NCBI GenBank assembly: GCA_016296065.1
Contig: JAEDKA010000009.1
Location: 1 to 64,000 of the forward strand
Length of the DNA: 64,000 nt
From: Kiritimatiellia bacterium
GTDB taxonomy: Bacteria > Verrucomicrobiota > Kiritimatiellia > RFP12 > UBA1067
Direction of reading: 5' to 3'
How positions within the stretch are numbered: the stretch's first letter is position 1; each line of letters opens with the position of its first letter. The position numbers and the translations under genes were made by a program. This document shows positions 41,935-50,463 of this stretch, piece after piece. The notes beneath the pieces were generated by a model. It saw nothing but the letters and a program-made list of their open reading frames with translations. It was not told the DNA's origin and did not search any database.

Positions 41935-42743
41935 AAATCACGGTTATAGAGCCGCATGGATTCTGCGCAGGCGTCACGGCCGCGCTGAGAAAGGCTGTCG
42001 CCGTCGCGGCGGAGGCGCGTTCCGTGTACTGCCTTCACGAACTCGTCCACAACGAGCTTGTCGTCGCGGACCTCAGGAAGCGCGGCTTCAGTTTCGTGGA
42101 GTCGATAGATGAGGTTCCCGCAGGCGCGACGGTGCTGTTCTCCGCGCATGGCGTCCCGCCGTCCGTCAGGGCGCGCGCCGTGGAGCGCGGGCTCAAGGTC
42201 GTCGACGCTACGTGTCCGTTCGTCGAGCGTGTCCATCGCTCCGCGCGCGAGTTCGCGGCGAAGGGGCTTCCCGTCGTGGTCATAGGCAACCCCGCGCACG
42301 CGGAGGTGCGCGGCATCGTAGGCGAAGTCGACGGCGCGCGGGTGATAGACCCGGCGGGATCCCTTCCGGAAGATCTCCCGCCGAGATTTGGCCTCGTTTC
42401 GCAGACGACTATGAACGCCGACGATGTGGAGGCGCTTGTAGCCTCGCTGCGCGCGCGCCACGAGGTGGAGACGATGGCCGAGGTGTGCAACGCGACGAAG
42501 GTGCGGCAGGACGCGGTCAAGGCGTTCGGGGGCGACGCGCTCCTTGTGCTGGGCAGCGCGAATTCGTCGAACACGAAGCGACTCTGCGAGGTCGCGAGGT
42601 GCCGCACGTTCAGGGCTGGCACTATATCCGAGGTGAAGTCGCTCGACTTCTCCGGCGTGCAGGAACTCGGCGTGACATCCGGCGCTTCGACCCCCGAGAC
42701 GTTCTTCAGGGAGGCCGTCGCTAGCCTGAGGGCCCTTGCTTAG
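41931..42743 (+). CDS. ispH: 4-hydroxy-3-methylbut-2-enyl diphosphate reductase (IspH)
   Basis: The product has 270 residues with a GTG start overlapping the preceding stop. The three Fe-S cluster cysteines are present: Cys12 in HGFCAGV, Cys95 in DATCPFV, and Cys186 in EVCNAT. Conserved His residues are at 40-41 (LVHN), 73 (SAHG) and 123 (NPAHAEV). It catalyses the last step of the MEP isoprenoid pathway. The first enzyme, Dxs, is encoded at 48006. Confidence 0.95.
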   Translation: MKITVIEPHGFCAGVTAALRKAVAVAAEARSVYCLHELVHNELVVADLRKRGFSFVESIDEVPAGATVLFSAHGVPPSVRARAVERGLKVVDATCPFVERVHRSAREFAAKGLPVVVIGNPAHAEVRGIVGEVDGARVIDPAGSLPEDLPPRFGLVSQTTMNADDVEALVASLRARHEVETMAEVCNATKVRQDAVKAFGGDALLVLGSANSSNTKRLCEVARCRTFRAGTISEVKSLDFSGVQELGVTSGASTPETFFREAVASLRALA

Positions 42744-42773
42744 CGCACAGGCCGCTGTGCCTAGACTCATTTT
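42741..42773 (+). terminator. Rho-independent terminator after ispH
   Basis: GCACAG (42745-42750), loop GCCG, CTGTGC (42755-42760), extended by TAG/CTA with one bulge, then a stretch ending CATTTTT. It separates ispH from the promoter at 42809. Confidence 0.6.
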
Positions 42774-42808
42774 TCCACGGCGGATGGTTGCGTGGTTCGG
42801 GTTGAATC

Positions 42809-42817
42809 TGATATAAT
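42809..42817 (+). promoter_or_regulatory. extended -10 promoter
   Basis: TGATATAAT, 23 bases before the ATG at 42841. No clear -35 is present. Confidence 0.6.
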
Positions 42818-42840
42818 TTAATCCAAAGCCGGGCGCGCAG

Positions 42841-45183
42841 ATGCAGTTCGGACAGAAACGGATACAAAAAATGGAAAGCAAGACTTTTAACGGTGATGCG
42901 CTTGGAAAGCGCGACATAGCCATCGCGGCAGCGGTCGGCGTCGTGTTCTCTCTGGTATACCTCGTGTTCTCCGCGAGGGGGATCGATCCGTCGCTCTGGA
43001 GCGACATGTGCGTGTCGGCGGGGCTGCGTCCGCCGCAGGCGATATTCCCCGGGCTGTGGCGGCTCTTCGTCAAGGGGCTGCTCTCGCTCGTCGGGCCTTC
43101 GCGCATCTCGGCCGCGCTCAGGCTTTCGGGGTCGCTGCTCGGCGGCTTCTGCGTGTTCCTCGTCTATCTGATCATGCGACAGACGCTGGCTTTCCTGTCC
43201 CGCACCAAGGAGGCGAAGCCGTGGAACGGCATCGCGACGCTCTTCACTTTTCTCGCTACCGTGTGTTTCGGCTCGGGCGATTCCATGTGGCGCATTGTCT
43301 CGCCACTTTCGCCTGCGGCGATACGCTTCGCCGCGCTTCTTGTCGCGCTGCATCTCTTCTTCCGCTGGATACGCAACGCGAGCATCTGGCGCGTCGTCGC
43401 GCTGATGTTCGTCTCCGGTGCGATCGCGGCGGAGTCGACGTTCGGCTTCCTCATGCCGCTGCTCGTGTACGTGGGGTACCGTCTCGCGCTCAATGCGGTG
43501 ATGGACGGACGGTTGATGGTCTACGGGGAGATCCCCTCGCTCGTCACGCTTCCGCGTTGGCGGATGTTCTTCTCCTTCGTCGCCGGGCTTGTCGTTGTCG
43601 CTGCGGTCAACGTGTGGTCCTTCGCCATGTTCGGCGGACTTGCCGCCAACGGGTGGGGGGCGATGGACGTATCGATCCACTACGCCATAGGCTACATCTC
43701 CGCAATCCAGCAGGCGGCGACGCCGATTGGATGGCTTCTCGCGATCACGTTCTCCGTCCTTCCCCTCGTCGGCGCCCTCGTCCTGTTCCCGATGCTCTGC
43801 CGCGACACGGAGCCGATCCGCTTCAAGTTCGGGCTCGTCCTGTTCTTCGCCGGAGTTCTGGCGCTTGTCCAGTGCGGCGTGTTTCCCTATGCCAGGCTCT
43901 GGTCGTTCTCCTCTGGTGCCGCAGAGGTCTCTTCGGAGTTCCTCGAGTGCATTCTCTCGCTCTCCATCGCGGTGACCCTCGCGCTTTCGGCCTCGTGCTT
44001 CGCCCTCGGAAGCCAGCGCTTCTACGACTACGACGCGGACGAAGGCGTGTTCCGTCCTGTAGACAGCCGCAGCTTCGGAATGCGGTATCTCGTCCTGACG
44101 GCCGTGGTCCTCGGCATGATTCCGAACCTTTTGCGGATATACCGCCCCGCCGAGAGCGAGATGCGCGCCATAGTGCACGATGCGCTCGTCGAGACGGTGC
44201 GCGAGTGCGGGGATGCGAAGTTCATCTTCACTGACGGAAGGCTCGACGCCGGACTGGAGCTCGTTGCCAGCCAGATGGGCTCGGACCTCAAGCCGCTCGC
44301 AATGATGAGCGGCACCTCGCAGTGGGAGACGTACATCCGCACGCGTCACTTCGAGGAGGGCACGCCCGACTACGACGCGGCCAAGACGGGAATCCCCGTT
44401 CTGCTGCGTGTGTGGGCGGGCGAGAAGAAGAACGGAATGGCCGAGTCCGCCGTCCAGCTTGGCTTCGAGTTCTGGCGCCGCGCGAGGAAGCCGCTTCCCG
44501 CGCAGTCGGGGCTTGTCGCGCGCGAGAAGGGCTTCGACGACGCGGAGATCGAGCGCGGCGCATCTGTCGCGCGCAGCCTGGCCGCGCGCATCCTGTCCGT
44601 CGCGAAAAACTATCCGCACGCCTCCGCGTCCCCGGCCCTAAAACGCGCCGTGTCGTCCGTCTCCTGGCGCATCTCCCGCTTCGCGCGCATGCGCGACGAG
44701 GATGAGCTCGCCAACGAGCTGGACGAGTGGAACGACACTGTCAAGCAGCTGATGCGGCTCGTTGAGTACGAGCGCATGCGCACGTTCATGCAGATGACGC
44801 CCTACGAGGGGCTCAGGCTTGCGCTCAGGCGCGCCGACTTCGCCGAGGCGCGTCGCTACGGCGCCACGGTCCTGCAGATCGACCCGGAGGATCCGGAGGC
44901 CAACTTCGGCACGGGCATGGCCTACCTCATGGAGGACAAGCTAAAGGAGGCTGAGATGTATCTGGAGCGCACGCTCACGAAGCGTCCCGAGGAGCCTGCG
45001 GTCCTCAACAACCTCTCCATCATCTACCGCAAGACGAACAGGCTCGAAAAAGCCCTGGAATACGTCAGGAAGGCCCACGAGCTGATGCCCGCGAACGAGG
45101 AGATATCACGCACGCTCAAGGATACGGAAAGGGCGATGGAGAACCGCAGGTCGACGCTCAAGTCCGCATTCGAGAAGAAGTAG
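42841..45183 (+). CDS. polytopic membrane protein with C-terminal TPR repeats (GT-C/DUF2723-like, tentative)
   Basis: The product has 780 residues (an ATG at 42871 is a possible start giving 770). About ten membrane helices fill residues 25-430. Near the start WSDMCVSAGLRPPQAIFPGLWRLF lines up loosely with the SGELATAGAHLGVPHPPGYPF region of the DUF2723-type protein at 63641, suggesting a distant relationship with GT-C enzymes. The last 110 residues are TPR repeats (PEDPEANFGTGMAYLMEDKLKEAEMYLERTL, PAVLNNLSIIYRKTNRLEKALEYVRKAHEL). Role unknown; envelope glycosylation is a guess. Confidence 0.7.
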   Translation: MQFGQKRIQKMESKTFNGDALGKRDIAIAAAVGVVFSLVYLVFSARGIDPSLWSDMCVSAGLRPPQAIFPGLWRLFVKGLLSLVGPSRISAALRLSGSLLGGFCVFLVYLIMRQTLAFLSRTKEAKPWNGIATLFTFLATVCFGSGDSMWRIVSPLSPAAIRFAALLVALHLFFRWIRNASIWRVVALMFVSGAIAAESTFGFLMPLLVYVGYRLALNAVMDGRLMVYGEIPSLVTLPRWRMFFSFVAGLVVVAAVNVWSFAMFGGLAANGWGAMDVSIHYAIGYISAIQQAATPIGWLLAITFSVLPLVGALVLFPMLCRDTEPIRFKFGLVLFFAGVLALVQCGVFPYARLWSFSSGAAEVSSEFLECILSLSIAVTLALSASCFALGSQRFYDYDADEGVFRPVDSRSFGMRYLVLTAVVLGMIPNLLRIYRPAESEMRAIVHDALVETVRECGDAKFIFTDGRLDAGLELVASQMGSDLKPLAMMSGTSQWETYIRTRHFEEGTPDYDAAKTGIPVLLRVWAGEKKNGMAESAVQLGFEFWRRARKPLPAQSGLVAREKGFDDAEIERGASVARSLAARILSVAKNYPHASASPALKRAVSSVSWRISRFARMRDEDELANELDEWNDTVKQLMRLVEYERMRTFMQMTPYEGLRLALRRADFAEARRYGATVLQIDPEDPEANFGTGMAYLMEDKLKEAEMYLERTLTKRPEEPAVLNNLSIIYRKTNRLEKALEYVRKAHELMPANEEISRTLKDTERAMENRRSTLKSAFEKK

Positions 45184-45197
45184 TCCCTGGAGGCGCA

Positions 45198-46460
45198 ATG
45201 AAGATCGAGAACGCGTGGATGCTTCTGCCGGGCCGCAAGGTCGGCTTCGGCACTGTCGAAACGGACGGCGATACAATCTCCGCCGTCAGACTCCGTGAGC
45301 CGGGCGAGTCGGACCGCATCGTCCTTCCAGGCCTCGTCAACTGCCACTGCCACGCGCCGATGACGCTGCTGCGCGGCGTCGGCGGGGGGCTTCCGCTCAA
45401 GCGCTGGCTCGAGGAGGCGATCTTCCCCGTCGAGGCGAAGATGACCCCCGGGGACATCTACGTAGGAGCGCTCTGGGGCGCGATGGAGATGCTTGCTGGC
45501 GGAACGACCACCGTCGCCGACATGTATGACTTCCCGGCGGACTCGGAGCGCGCCTTCGCAGAGGCGGGCATGCGCGCGAACGTCTGCAGGGTCGGGCTCT
45601 CCTTTGTCCCCGGGCGTCTCGCCGACTGCATCTCGTTCACCAAAGGCTCCCGACAGGGCGGCGATCCATCATCCATCCGCGACATATGCATCCACTCAGA
45701 GTATCTCACCGACGAGCCGTTCTGCCGCGAACTCGCGGCGGCGAACATGGAACTCGGCCGGAGGCTCCACGTTCATGTGAGCGAGACGAGGCGCGAACAC
45801 GAGGAGTGCATCGCGCGGCACGGGAAGACTCCGATCGCGTACCTCGCCGAAACGGGAATTCTTGACCGCGGCGGATATGCCGCGCACTGCGTGTGGTGCA
45901 CCGACGACGACTTCAGGATCATGGCCGAGAGGGACGTGGCGCTTGTGCACAATCCGACGAGCAACATGAAGCTAGGCAGCGGCTTCGCGCGCATTGTCCG
46001 CGCGATGGAGCTCGGCGTCAACGTCGCGCTCGGGACGGACGGCCCGGCGTCGAACGACAACCTCGACATGTTCGAGGAGATGCACATCGCCTCGCTCATC
46101 CACAAGGGGCTCGCGAACGACCCGACGGCGCTGTCTCCTTGGGACGTGGTCGAGATGGCGACGAAGAACGGCGCGAAGGCACTCGGACGCGGCGACATCG
46201 GCGAGATCGCGGTCGGGAAGAAGGCCGATTTCTGCGTCGTCGGCCTTGACAGGCTGCACCTCCTTCCCGCGCACGACCTCCCGAACCTCGTCGTGCACTC
46301 GATGCATTCGTCCGACGTCGTGCAGACTGTCGTCGGCGGGAGGACGGTCTACGACGCGTCGCTCGGGAACGAGGCGTTCCCCGCCTGCCCGATCTCCCGC
46401 GCCGACGCGAAGAAGGCGCTCCTCGCCTCCGCCGCGCGGCTTATGGGGCCGAACCCGTGA
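45198..46460 (+). CDS. mtaD: 5-methylthioadenosine/S-adenosylhomocysteine deaminase-type amidohydrolase
   Basis: The product has 420 residues. Metal site motifs of the amidohydrolase superfamily are complete: NCHCHAPM (His50, His52), HVHVSETRREHEEC, AHCVWCTDDD and GTDGPASNDNLDMFEEM. The C-terminal GEIAVGKKADFCVVGLD is also typical. MtaD-type enzymes deaminate MTA, SAH or adenosine; which of these is used cannot be read from the sequence. A plausible ribosome site (CTGGAGG) precedes the ATG. Confidence 0.88.
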   Translation: MKIENAWMLLPGRKVGFGTVETDGDTISAVRLREPGESDRIVLPGLVNCHCHAPMTLLRGVGGGLPLKRWLEEAIFPVEAKMTPGDIYVGALWGAMEMLAGGTTTVADMYDFPADSERAFAEAGMRANVCRVGLSFVPGRLADCISFTKGSRQGGDPSSIRDICIHSEYLTDEPFCRELAAANMELGRRLHVHVSETRREHEECIARHGKTPIAYLAETGILDRGGYAAHCVWCTDDDFRIMAERDVALVHNPTSNMKLGSGFARIVRAMELGVNVALGTDGPASNDNLDMFEEMHIASLIHKGLANDPTALSPWDVVEMATKNGAKALGRGDIGEIAVGKKADFCVVGLDRLHLLPAHDLPNLVVHSMHSSDVVQTVVGGRTVYDASLGNEAFPACPISRADAKKALLASAARLMGPNP

Positions 46461-46476
46461 AAAGCCGCCGTTTTTT

Positions 46477-46485
46477 TGGTATAAT
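46477..46485 (+). promoter_or_regulatory. extended -10 promoter with T-tract
   Basis: TTTTTTTGGTATAAT ends 10 bases before the ATG at 46495. Transcription should start almost at the start codon, so the message is nearly leaderless. Confidence 0.65.
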
Positions 46486-46494
46486 CTCCTGTCA

Positions 46495-48009
46495 ATGAAG
46501 CGATATTGGTTTTTGGCGGCCTTCGGCTTCGCCGTGCTCGCGTTCGCGGCGGTGTGGATGGGTTCGCTCAATCAGGACGAGGGATGGTATCTCTACGCGG
46601 CGCGGCTTGTGTCCGAGGGGAAGACGCCGTACCGCGACTTCTTCTATACCCAGGCCCCGGTGATGCCTGTCGTGTACTCGGCCTTCACGTCGATCTGGAA
46701 CGGTTCAGGGCTTCTGGGTGCGCGTATTTTCACAATGCTGATAGGTTCCGCAGGCATTGCTTTCTTCTGCGCCCTTGCCGCGCGTCTCGCCAAGCCCGGA
46801 TGCCGGAGTGCGTCGGCGCTTGTGGCGTTTCTCCTGCTTGGCTCCAACCTCTACCACCTATACTACGTGGCGATTCCCAAGACGTATGCCCTTGCGGCGC
46901 TTTTCGTCGCGGTAGGCTTCTTTCTCCTGTCGTTCGCGAAGGACGGCGGATGGAAGGGCGCGCTTTTCGCGGTTGCCTCCGGGGTGTCCCTCGCCTTCGC
47001 CTCCGGGACGCGAATCAGCCTTGGCATTCTCCTTGCCGTGGTCGGTTTAGGACTTCTCTTCTCGTTTCGCGCCTGGCGCTGGTCGTTCCTCTGGTTCGGA
47101 ATCGGCGGCGCGCTTGCGCTTTGCATCGTGTACGGTCCGTTCCTGCTTGATCCGGTCGCCAGGTCCGGACTTGTCGCGGCGCAGATGTACCACGCCGCTC
47201 GCGGCGGGTTCGATCCAGTCTTCACGATTGGCTCGGTCTCGCGTCTCGTGCGCTGGTATGCTCCGCTTTTCGTCGTGCTGGGCATGGGAATCGCGTTCAT
47301 GGCCAATAGGAGCAGGGCGGACTTCGGGGCGTCCGTCACAGGCAGGGGAGCGCCTCTTGTCGCTTGGCTGGCTGCGTTTGGCTTCGTCGCCGTTTTCGTG
47401 GTCCAGATGTTCGCGCCGTTCCCGTACGAGGACTACCAGGTTCCGGTGATGGGGCTTCTTGCCGTCTTCGCGGCGCTGGCGTTCGTCGGCGATGCCGCTT
47501 CCCCCAGCCACGGGCTTAAGCCGCTTCTCGTCCTCGGGCTCGCCTGGGCGTGCGCGTTCGGGAGTCCGCTGCTGGAGAAGTGGACCACCAACGGGCAGGA
47601 CAGGTTCTGGTCGCTCAAGAAGGAAAAGTTCGAGCTGGAGCAGCTTAGGGACGTTGCAAGGGAGATCGAAGCCGCCGACCCAGGCGGCGACATGCTCCTG
47701 ACGCAGGACCTCTATCTCGCGATCGAGACGGGGCGCAAGGTTCCCGAGGGGCTTGAGATGGGGCCGTTCAGCATGCTTTCGGACGAGCGCTGGCGCGAGC
47801 TTCTGGAGTCCGCTCCGTGTCCGGTCGCCGCTCTCTCGGGCTACTCCTTCGCGATTGCTCCGCCGCGGTGCGACGAAGTGGACATCGAGAGGCAGCTTGA
47901 ATACTGGAGCATCCTCAAGAAGAACTACGACCTCCTCGCCAAGGAGGAGATGTTTGGCCAGAACGCAACTACGCTTCTGGTCCTCAAGCGCAAGTCGGAG
48001 GCGAAATGA
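46495..48009 (+). CDS. polytopic membrane protein, GT-C/ArnT-like glycosyltransferase
   Basis: The product has 504 residues. The ATG at 46495 follows the promoter directly. About ten membrane helices are present. NQDEGWYLYAARLVSEGKTPYRDFFYTQAP lies just after the first helix; the Asp-Glu motif in the first outer loop is characteristic of the PMT/ArnT/GT39-83 clan of lipid-linked sugar transferases. Its C-terminal 110 residues are a soluble domain. Acceptor and donor are unknown. It overlaps dxs by ATGA, an odd pairing that may reflect polyprenyl-phosphate use. Confidence 0.75.
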   Translation: MKRYWFLAAFGFAVLAFAAVWMGSLNQDEGWYLYAARLVSEGKTPYRDFFYTQAPVMPVVYSAFTSIWNGSGLLGARIFTMLIGSAGIAFFCALAARLAKPGCRSASALVAFLLLGSNLYHLYYVAIPKTYALAALFVAVGFFLLSFAKDGGWKGALFAVASGVSLAFASGTRISLGILLAVVGLGLLFSFRAWRWSFLWFGIGGALALCIVYGPFLLDPVARSGLVAAQMYHAARGGFDPVFTIGSVSRLVRWYAPLFVVLGMGIAFMANRSRADFGASVTGRGAPLVAWLAAFGFVAVFVVQMFAPFPYEDYQVPVMGLLAVFAALAFVGDAASPSHGLKPLLVLGLAWACAFGSPLLEKWTTNGQDRFWSLKKEKFELEQLRDVAREIEAADPGGDMLLTQDLYLAIETGRKVPEGLEMGPFSMLSDERWRELLESAPCPVAALSGYSFAIAPPRCDEVDIERQLEYWSILKKNYDLLAKEEMFGQNATTLLVLKRKSEAK

Positions 48010-49754
48010 ACGCGCTTGAAGTCAGACAGAAGATACTCGAGACCGTCTCGAAGAACGGCGGGCACCTTGCGTCGTCGCTAGGGGCGGTCGAGATAGCGAT
48101 GGCGCTCAGGGAGGTGTTCGATCCGGAGCGCGACCGCGTCGTGTGGGACGTCGGACACCAGGCGTATGCGTGGAAGCTTCTGACAGGCAGGTGGGACGAC
48201 TTCGGGACGCTCAGGAAGATGGGCGGGATATCGGGCTTTCCGAATCCGAACGAGTCGAAGGCTGACGCCGCGATCGCAGGGCACGCGGGCGTTGCGCTAT
48301 CCGTAGCGGAGGGGCTTGCCGCCGCGCGCGACAGGAAGGGGACGGACGAGAACGTCGTCGCGGTCATAGGCGATGCGTCCATCGCGAACGGCACGAGCTT
48401 CGAGGCGCTCAACAACTGCGCGGCGGCGACGCGCAAGATAATAGTCGTCCTCAACGACAACGACATGTCGATAGCGAAGCCGACGGGCAGCTTCGCGCGG
48501 ACGCTCGGGCGCCTAACGTCGGGCGTCAGGTACAACCGCGTCAAGAACGCCGCTAAGAAGGCCGGGCGCGCGCTGAGGCTCTCGTTCCTCTACGGATTCG
48601 TGCACTGGGTGAAGAACCGCCTCAAGACGATGATGCTCAAGAACGTCTGGTTCGAGGAGTTCGGTTTCCACTATCTCGGTCCGGTAGACGGACACGACCT
48701 CGCGGCGCTCGTCTCGGCTCTTACCGCCGCGAAGGAGGAGGACCGTCCGGTGCTGCTTCACGTCGTCACGAAGAAGGGACGCGGATACGGCCCCGCGGAG
48801 AAGAATCCGACCGCGTGGCACGGCGTAGGGCCGTTCGCGTATCCGCCCGGGCCGGACACCGTTGACCTGGCGCTTCCGACCGACGCTCTGCCTGCCGCGA
48901 AGGCCCCGTCGTGGAGCGAGGCCTTCGGCGCGGCGCTTCCCGAAATCGCGCGCGAAGACGACCGCGTGGTGGCGCTGACCGCCGCGATGCGCGACGGAAC
49001 GGGGCTCGCTCCGTTTGCGCGCGAGTTCCCCGGACGCTTTTTCGACGTCGGCATAGCGGAGGGGCATATGCTTGCGTTTGCGGGCGGACTCGCCGCGGGC
49101 GGGATGCGTCCGGTTGTTGCGATATACTCGACCTTCCTCCAGCGTGCCGTGGACCAGGTGATGCACGACGTCGCGATCGCGAATCTTCCGGTCGTCATCT
49201 GCGTCGACCGCGCGGGCGTCGTGGGTGCGGACGGCGTGACGCATCAGGGGCTTTACGACATCGCTATGCTCAGGTGCCTCCCGAATCTCACGATATGCCA
49301 GCCCAAGGACGCGGCCGATCTCAAGGCACTTATGCGCGAAGCGTTGGGGCGCAACGGCCCGACGGTGATCCGCTATCCCCGCGGCAAGGCGCCAGGCGCC
49401 AGCGGCGCCGCCGCGCAGGCGCCTCGCGCCCCCATTGCCATCTGGGCGACGGGCGACTGGTATGGAAAGGCGTGCGAGGTCGCGGAGCGAGTGGGAGGCG
49501 TGGCGGTGCATGCGCGCTATCTCAAGCCGTTCGACGCGAAACTCCTCGCGGAGCAGAGGGCGAAGGGCATGAAGATCGTCAGCCTCGAGAACGGCGCTGT
49601 CGCAGGAGGGTTCGGCGAGGCGATCGGCGCGGACGTGAAGTTCGGCTGGCCGGACGAGTTTGTTCCGCACGGGACTTGCGCCGAGCTCGAAAAGCGCTAC
49701 GGGCTTGACGTGGATTCGATAGCGGAGGGGTTGCGCTCAGCTTTCAACCTTTAA
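48006..49754 (+). CDS. dxs: 1-deoxy-D-xylulose-5-phosphate synthase
   Basis: The product has 582 residues, somewhat short because the N-terminus is trimmed. VWDVGHQAYAWKLLTG, HAGVALSVAEGLAAARD, and the second-half DVGIAEGHMLAFAGGLAAGGMRPVVAIYSTFLQRAVDQVMHDVAIANLPVVICVDRAGVVGADGVTHQG are diagnostic. The thiamine-diphosphate motif reads VIGDASIANG then LNDNDMSI; most Dxs proteins have GDG at that place. It makes DXP from pyruvate and glyceraldehyde phosphate for the MEP pathway, which ends with IspH at 41931. Confidence 0.93.
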   Translation: MNALEVRQKILETVSKNGGHLASSLGAVEIAMALREVFDPERDRVVWDVGHQAYAWKLLTGRWDDFGTLRKMGGISGFPNPNESKADAAIAGHAGVALSVAEGLAAARDRKGTDENVVAVIGDASIANGTSFEALNNCAAATRKIIVVLNDNDMSIAKPTGSFARTLGRLTSGVRYNRVKNAAKKAGRALRLSFLYGFVHWVKNRLKTMMLKNVWFEEFGFHYLGPVDGHDLAALVSALTAAKEEDRPVLLHVVTKKGRGYGPAEKNPTAWHGVGPFAYPPGPDTVDLALPTDALPAAKAPSWSEAFGAALPEIAREDDRVVALTAAMRDGTGLAPFAREFPGRFFDVGIAEGHMLAFAGGLAAGGMRPVVAIYSTFLQRAVDQVMHDVAIANLPVVICVDRAGVVGADGVTHQGLYDIAMLRCLPNLTICQPKDAADLKALMREALGRNGPTVIRYPRGKAPGASGAAAQAPRAPIAIWATGDWYGKACEVAERVGGVAVHARYLKPFDAKLLAEQRAKGMKIVSLENGAVAGGFGEAIGADVKFGWPDEFVPHGTCAELEKRYGLDVDSIAEGLRSAFNL

Positions 49755-49781
49755 CTTTTCAACATTTCAACTTTTCAACTA
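49741..49781 (+). repeat. CCAAACTT-related tract M (TTTCAACT units)
   Basis: About five units of TTTTCAAC type span the end of dxs and the gap to the NERD gene. This is the only such tract clearly outside the T3SS neighbourhood. Confidence 0.6.
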
Positions 49782-49785
49782 AGAT

Positions 49786-50463
49786 ATGGCCAAGATACAC
49801 GGAGTTGCGGGCGAGTGGGCCCGCGTGAAAGGAATGGTGACGGGGCTCTGGCCTCTGTTCCTAGGCGTGTTCGCCGCGGGCTTTTCGGTCGCAGCGCTCG
49901 TGTTCGGGGAGATTCTGTTCGGCGTTGCGCTGCTGGCGGCATCGCTTGCATACTGCGGGTGGAGCCTTATGAAGGGGCTCAGGCACGCAGAGCGCTTCTT
50001 CAAGGGGGCGCGGGGAGAGGAGCGAGTCTCGGGAATCTTGATGAACCTGCCTGATTCGTACCACGTCTTCAACGACTTCGTCGCGGGCGGAACGCATGTC
50101 GACCATGTCGTCGTCGGGCCTGCCGGAGTGTTCGCCGTTGAAACCAAGTTCTGGAGGGGGAAGGTGACGGTCGAGGATGGACACATCCTGCTCGACGGAC
50201 AGCTCCCCGACCGCGACCCGCTCTCGCAGGCGCGCAGGGAGGCGAATCTCGTCAGGTCGACGCTCGCGCGCGCCGGGTGGAAAGGCGCAGTCACGGCGGT
50301 GCTTGCGTTCGCGTCGGACAATTTCAGGCAGCACATCGCCGAGATAGGCGGTGCGGTCGTCATAAATTCATGCGAGATCGAGAAGAGTTTCGCAACGGAG
50401 CGCGTGGTGATTTCGCAGGAGGAACTGGATCGGCTCATCGCGCTTATGGAGAGCAACTCATGA
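49786..50463 (+). CDS. membrane-anchored NERD-domain protein
   Basis: The product has 225 residues. Two hydrophobic helices (about 20-60) lead to a NERD (nuclease-related) domain: FFKGARGEERVSGILMNLPDSYHVFNDFVAGGTHVDHVVVGPAGVFAVETKFWRGKVTV. The D....G.....ETK arrangement matches the metal-binding core of restriction-endonuclease-like folds. Function in the cell is unknown. Overlaps the next gene by ATGA. Confidence 0.85.
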   Translation: MAKIHGVAGEWARVKGMVTGLWPLFLGVFAAGFSVAALVFGEILFGVALLAASLAYCGWSLMKGLRHAERFFKGARGEERVSGILMNLPDSYHVFNDFVAGGTHVDHVVVGPAGVFAVETKFWRGKVTVEDGHILLDGQLPDRDPLSQARREANLVRSTLARAGWKGAVTAVLAFASDNFRQHIAEIGGAVVINSCEIEKSFATERVVISQEELDRLIALMESNS

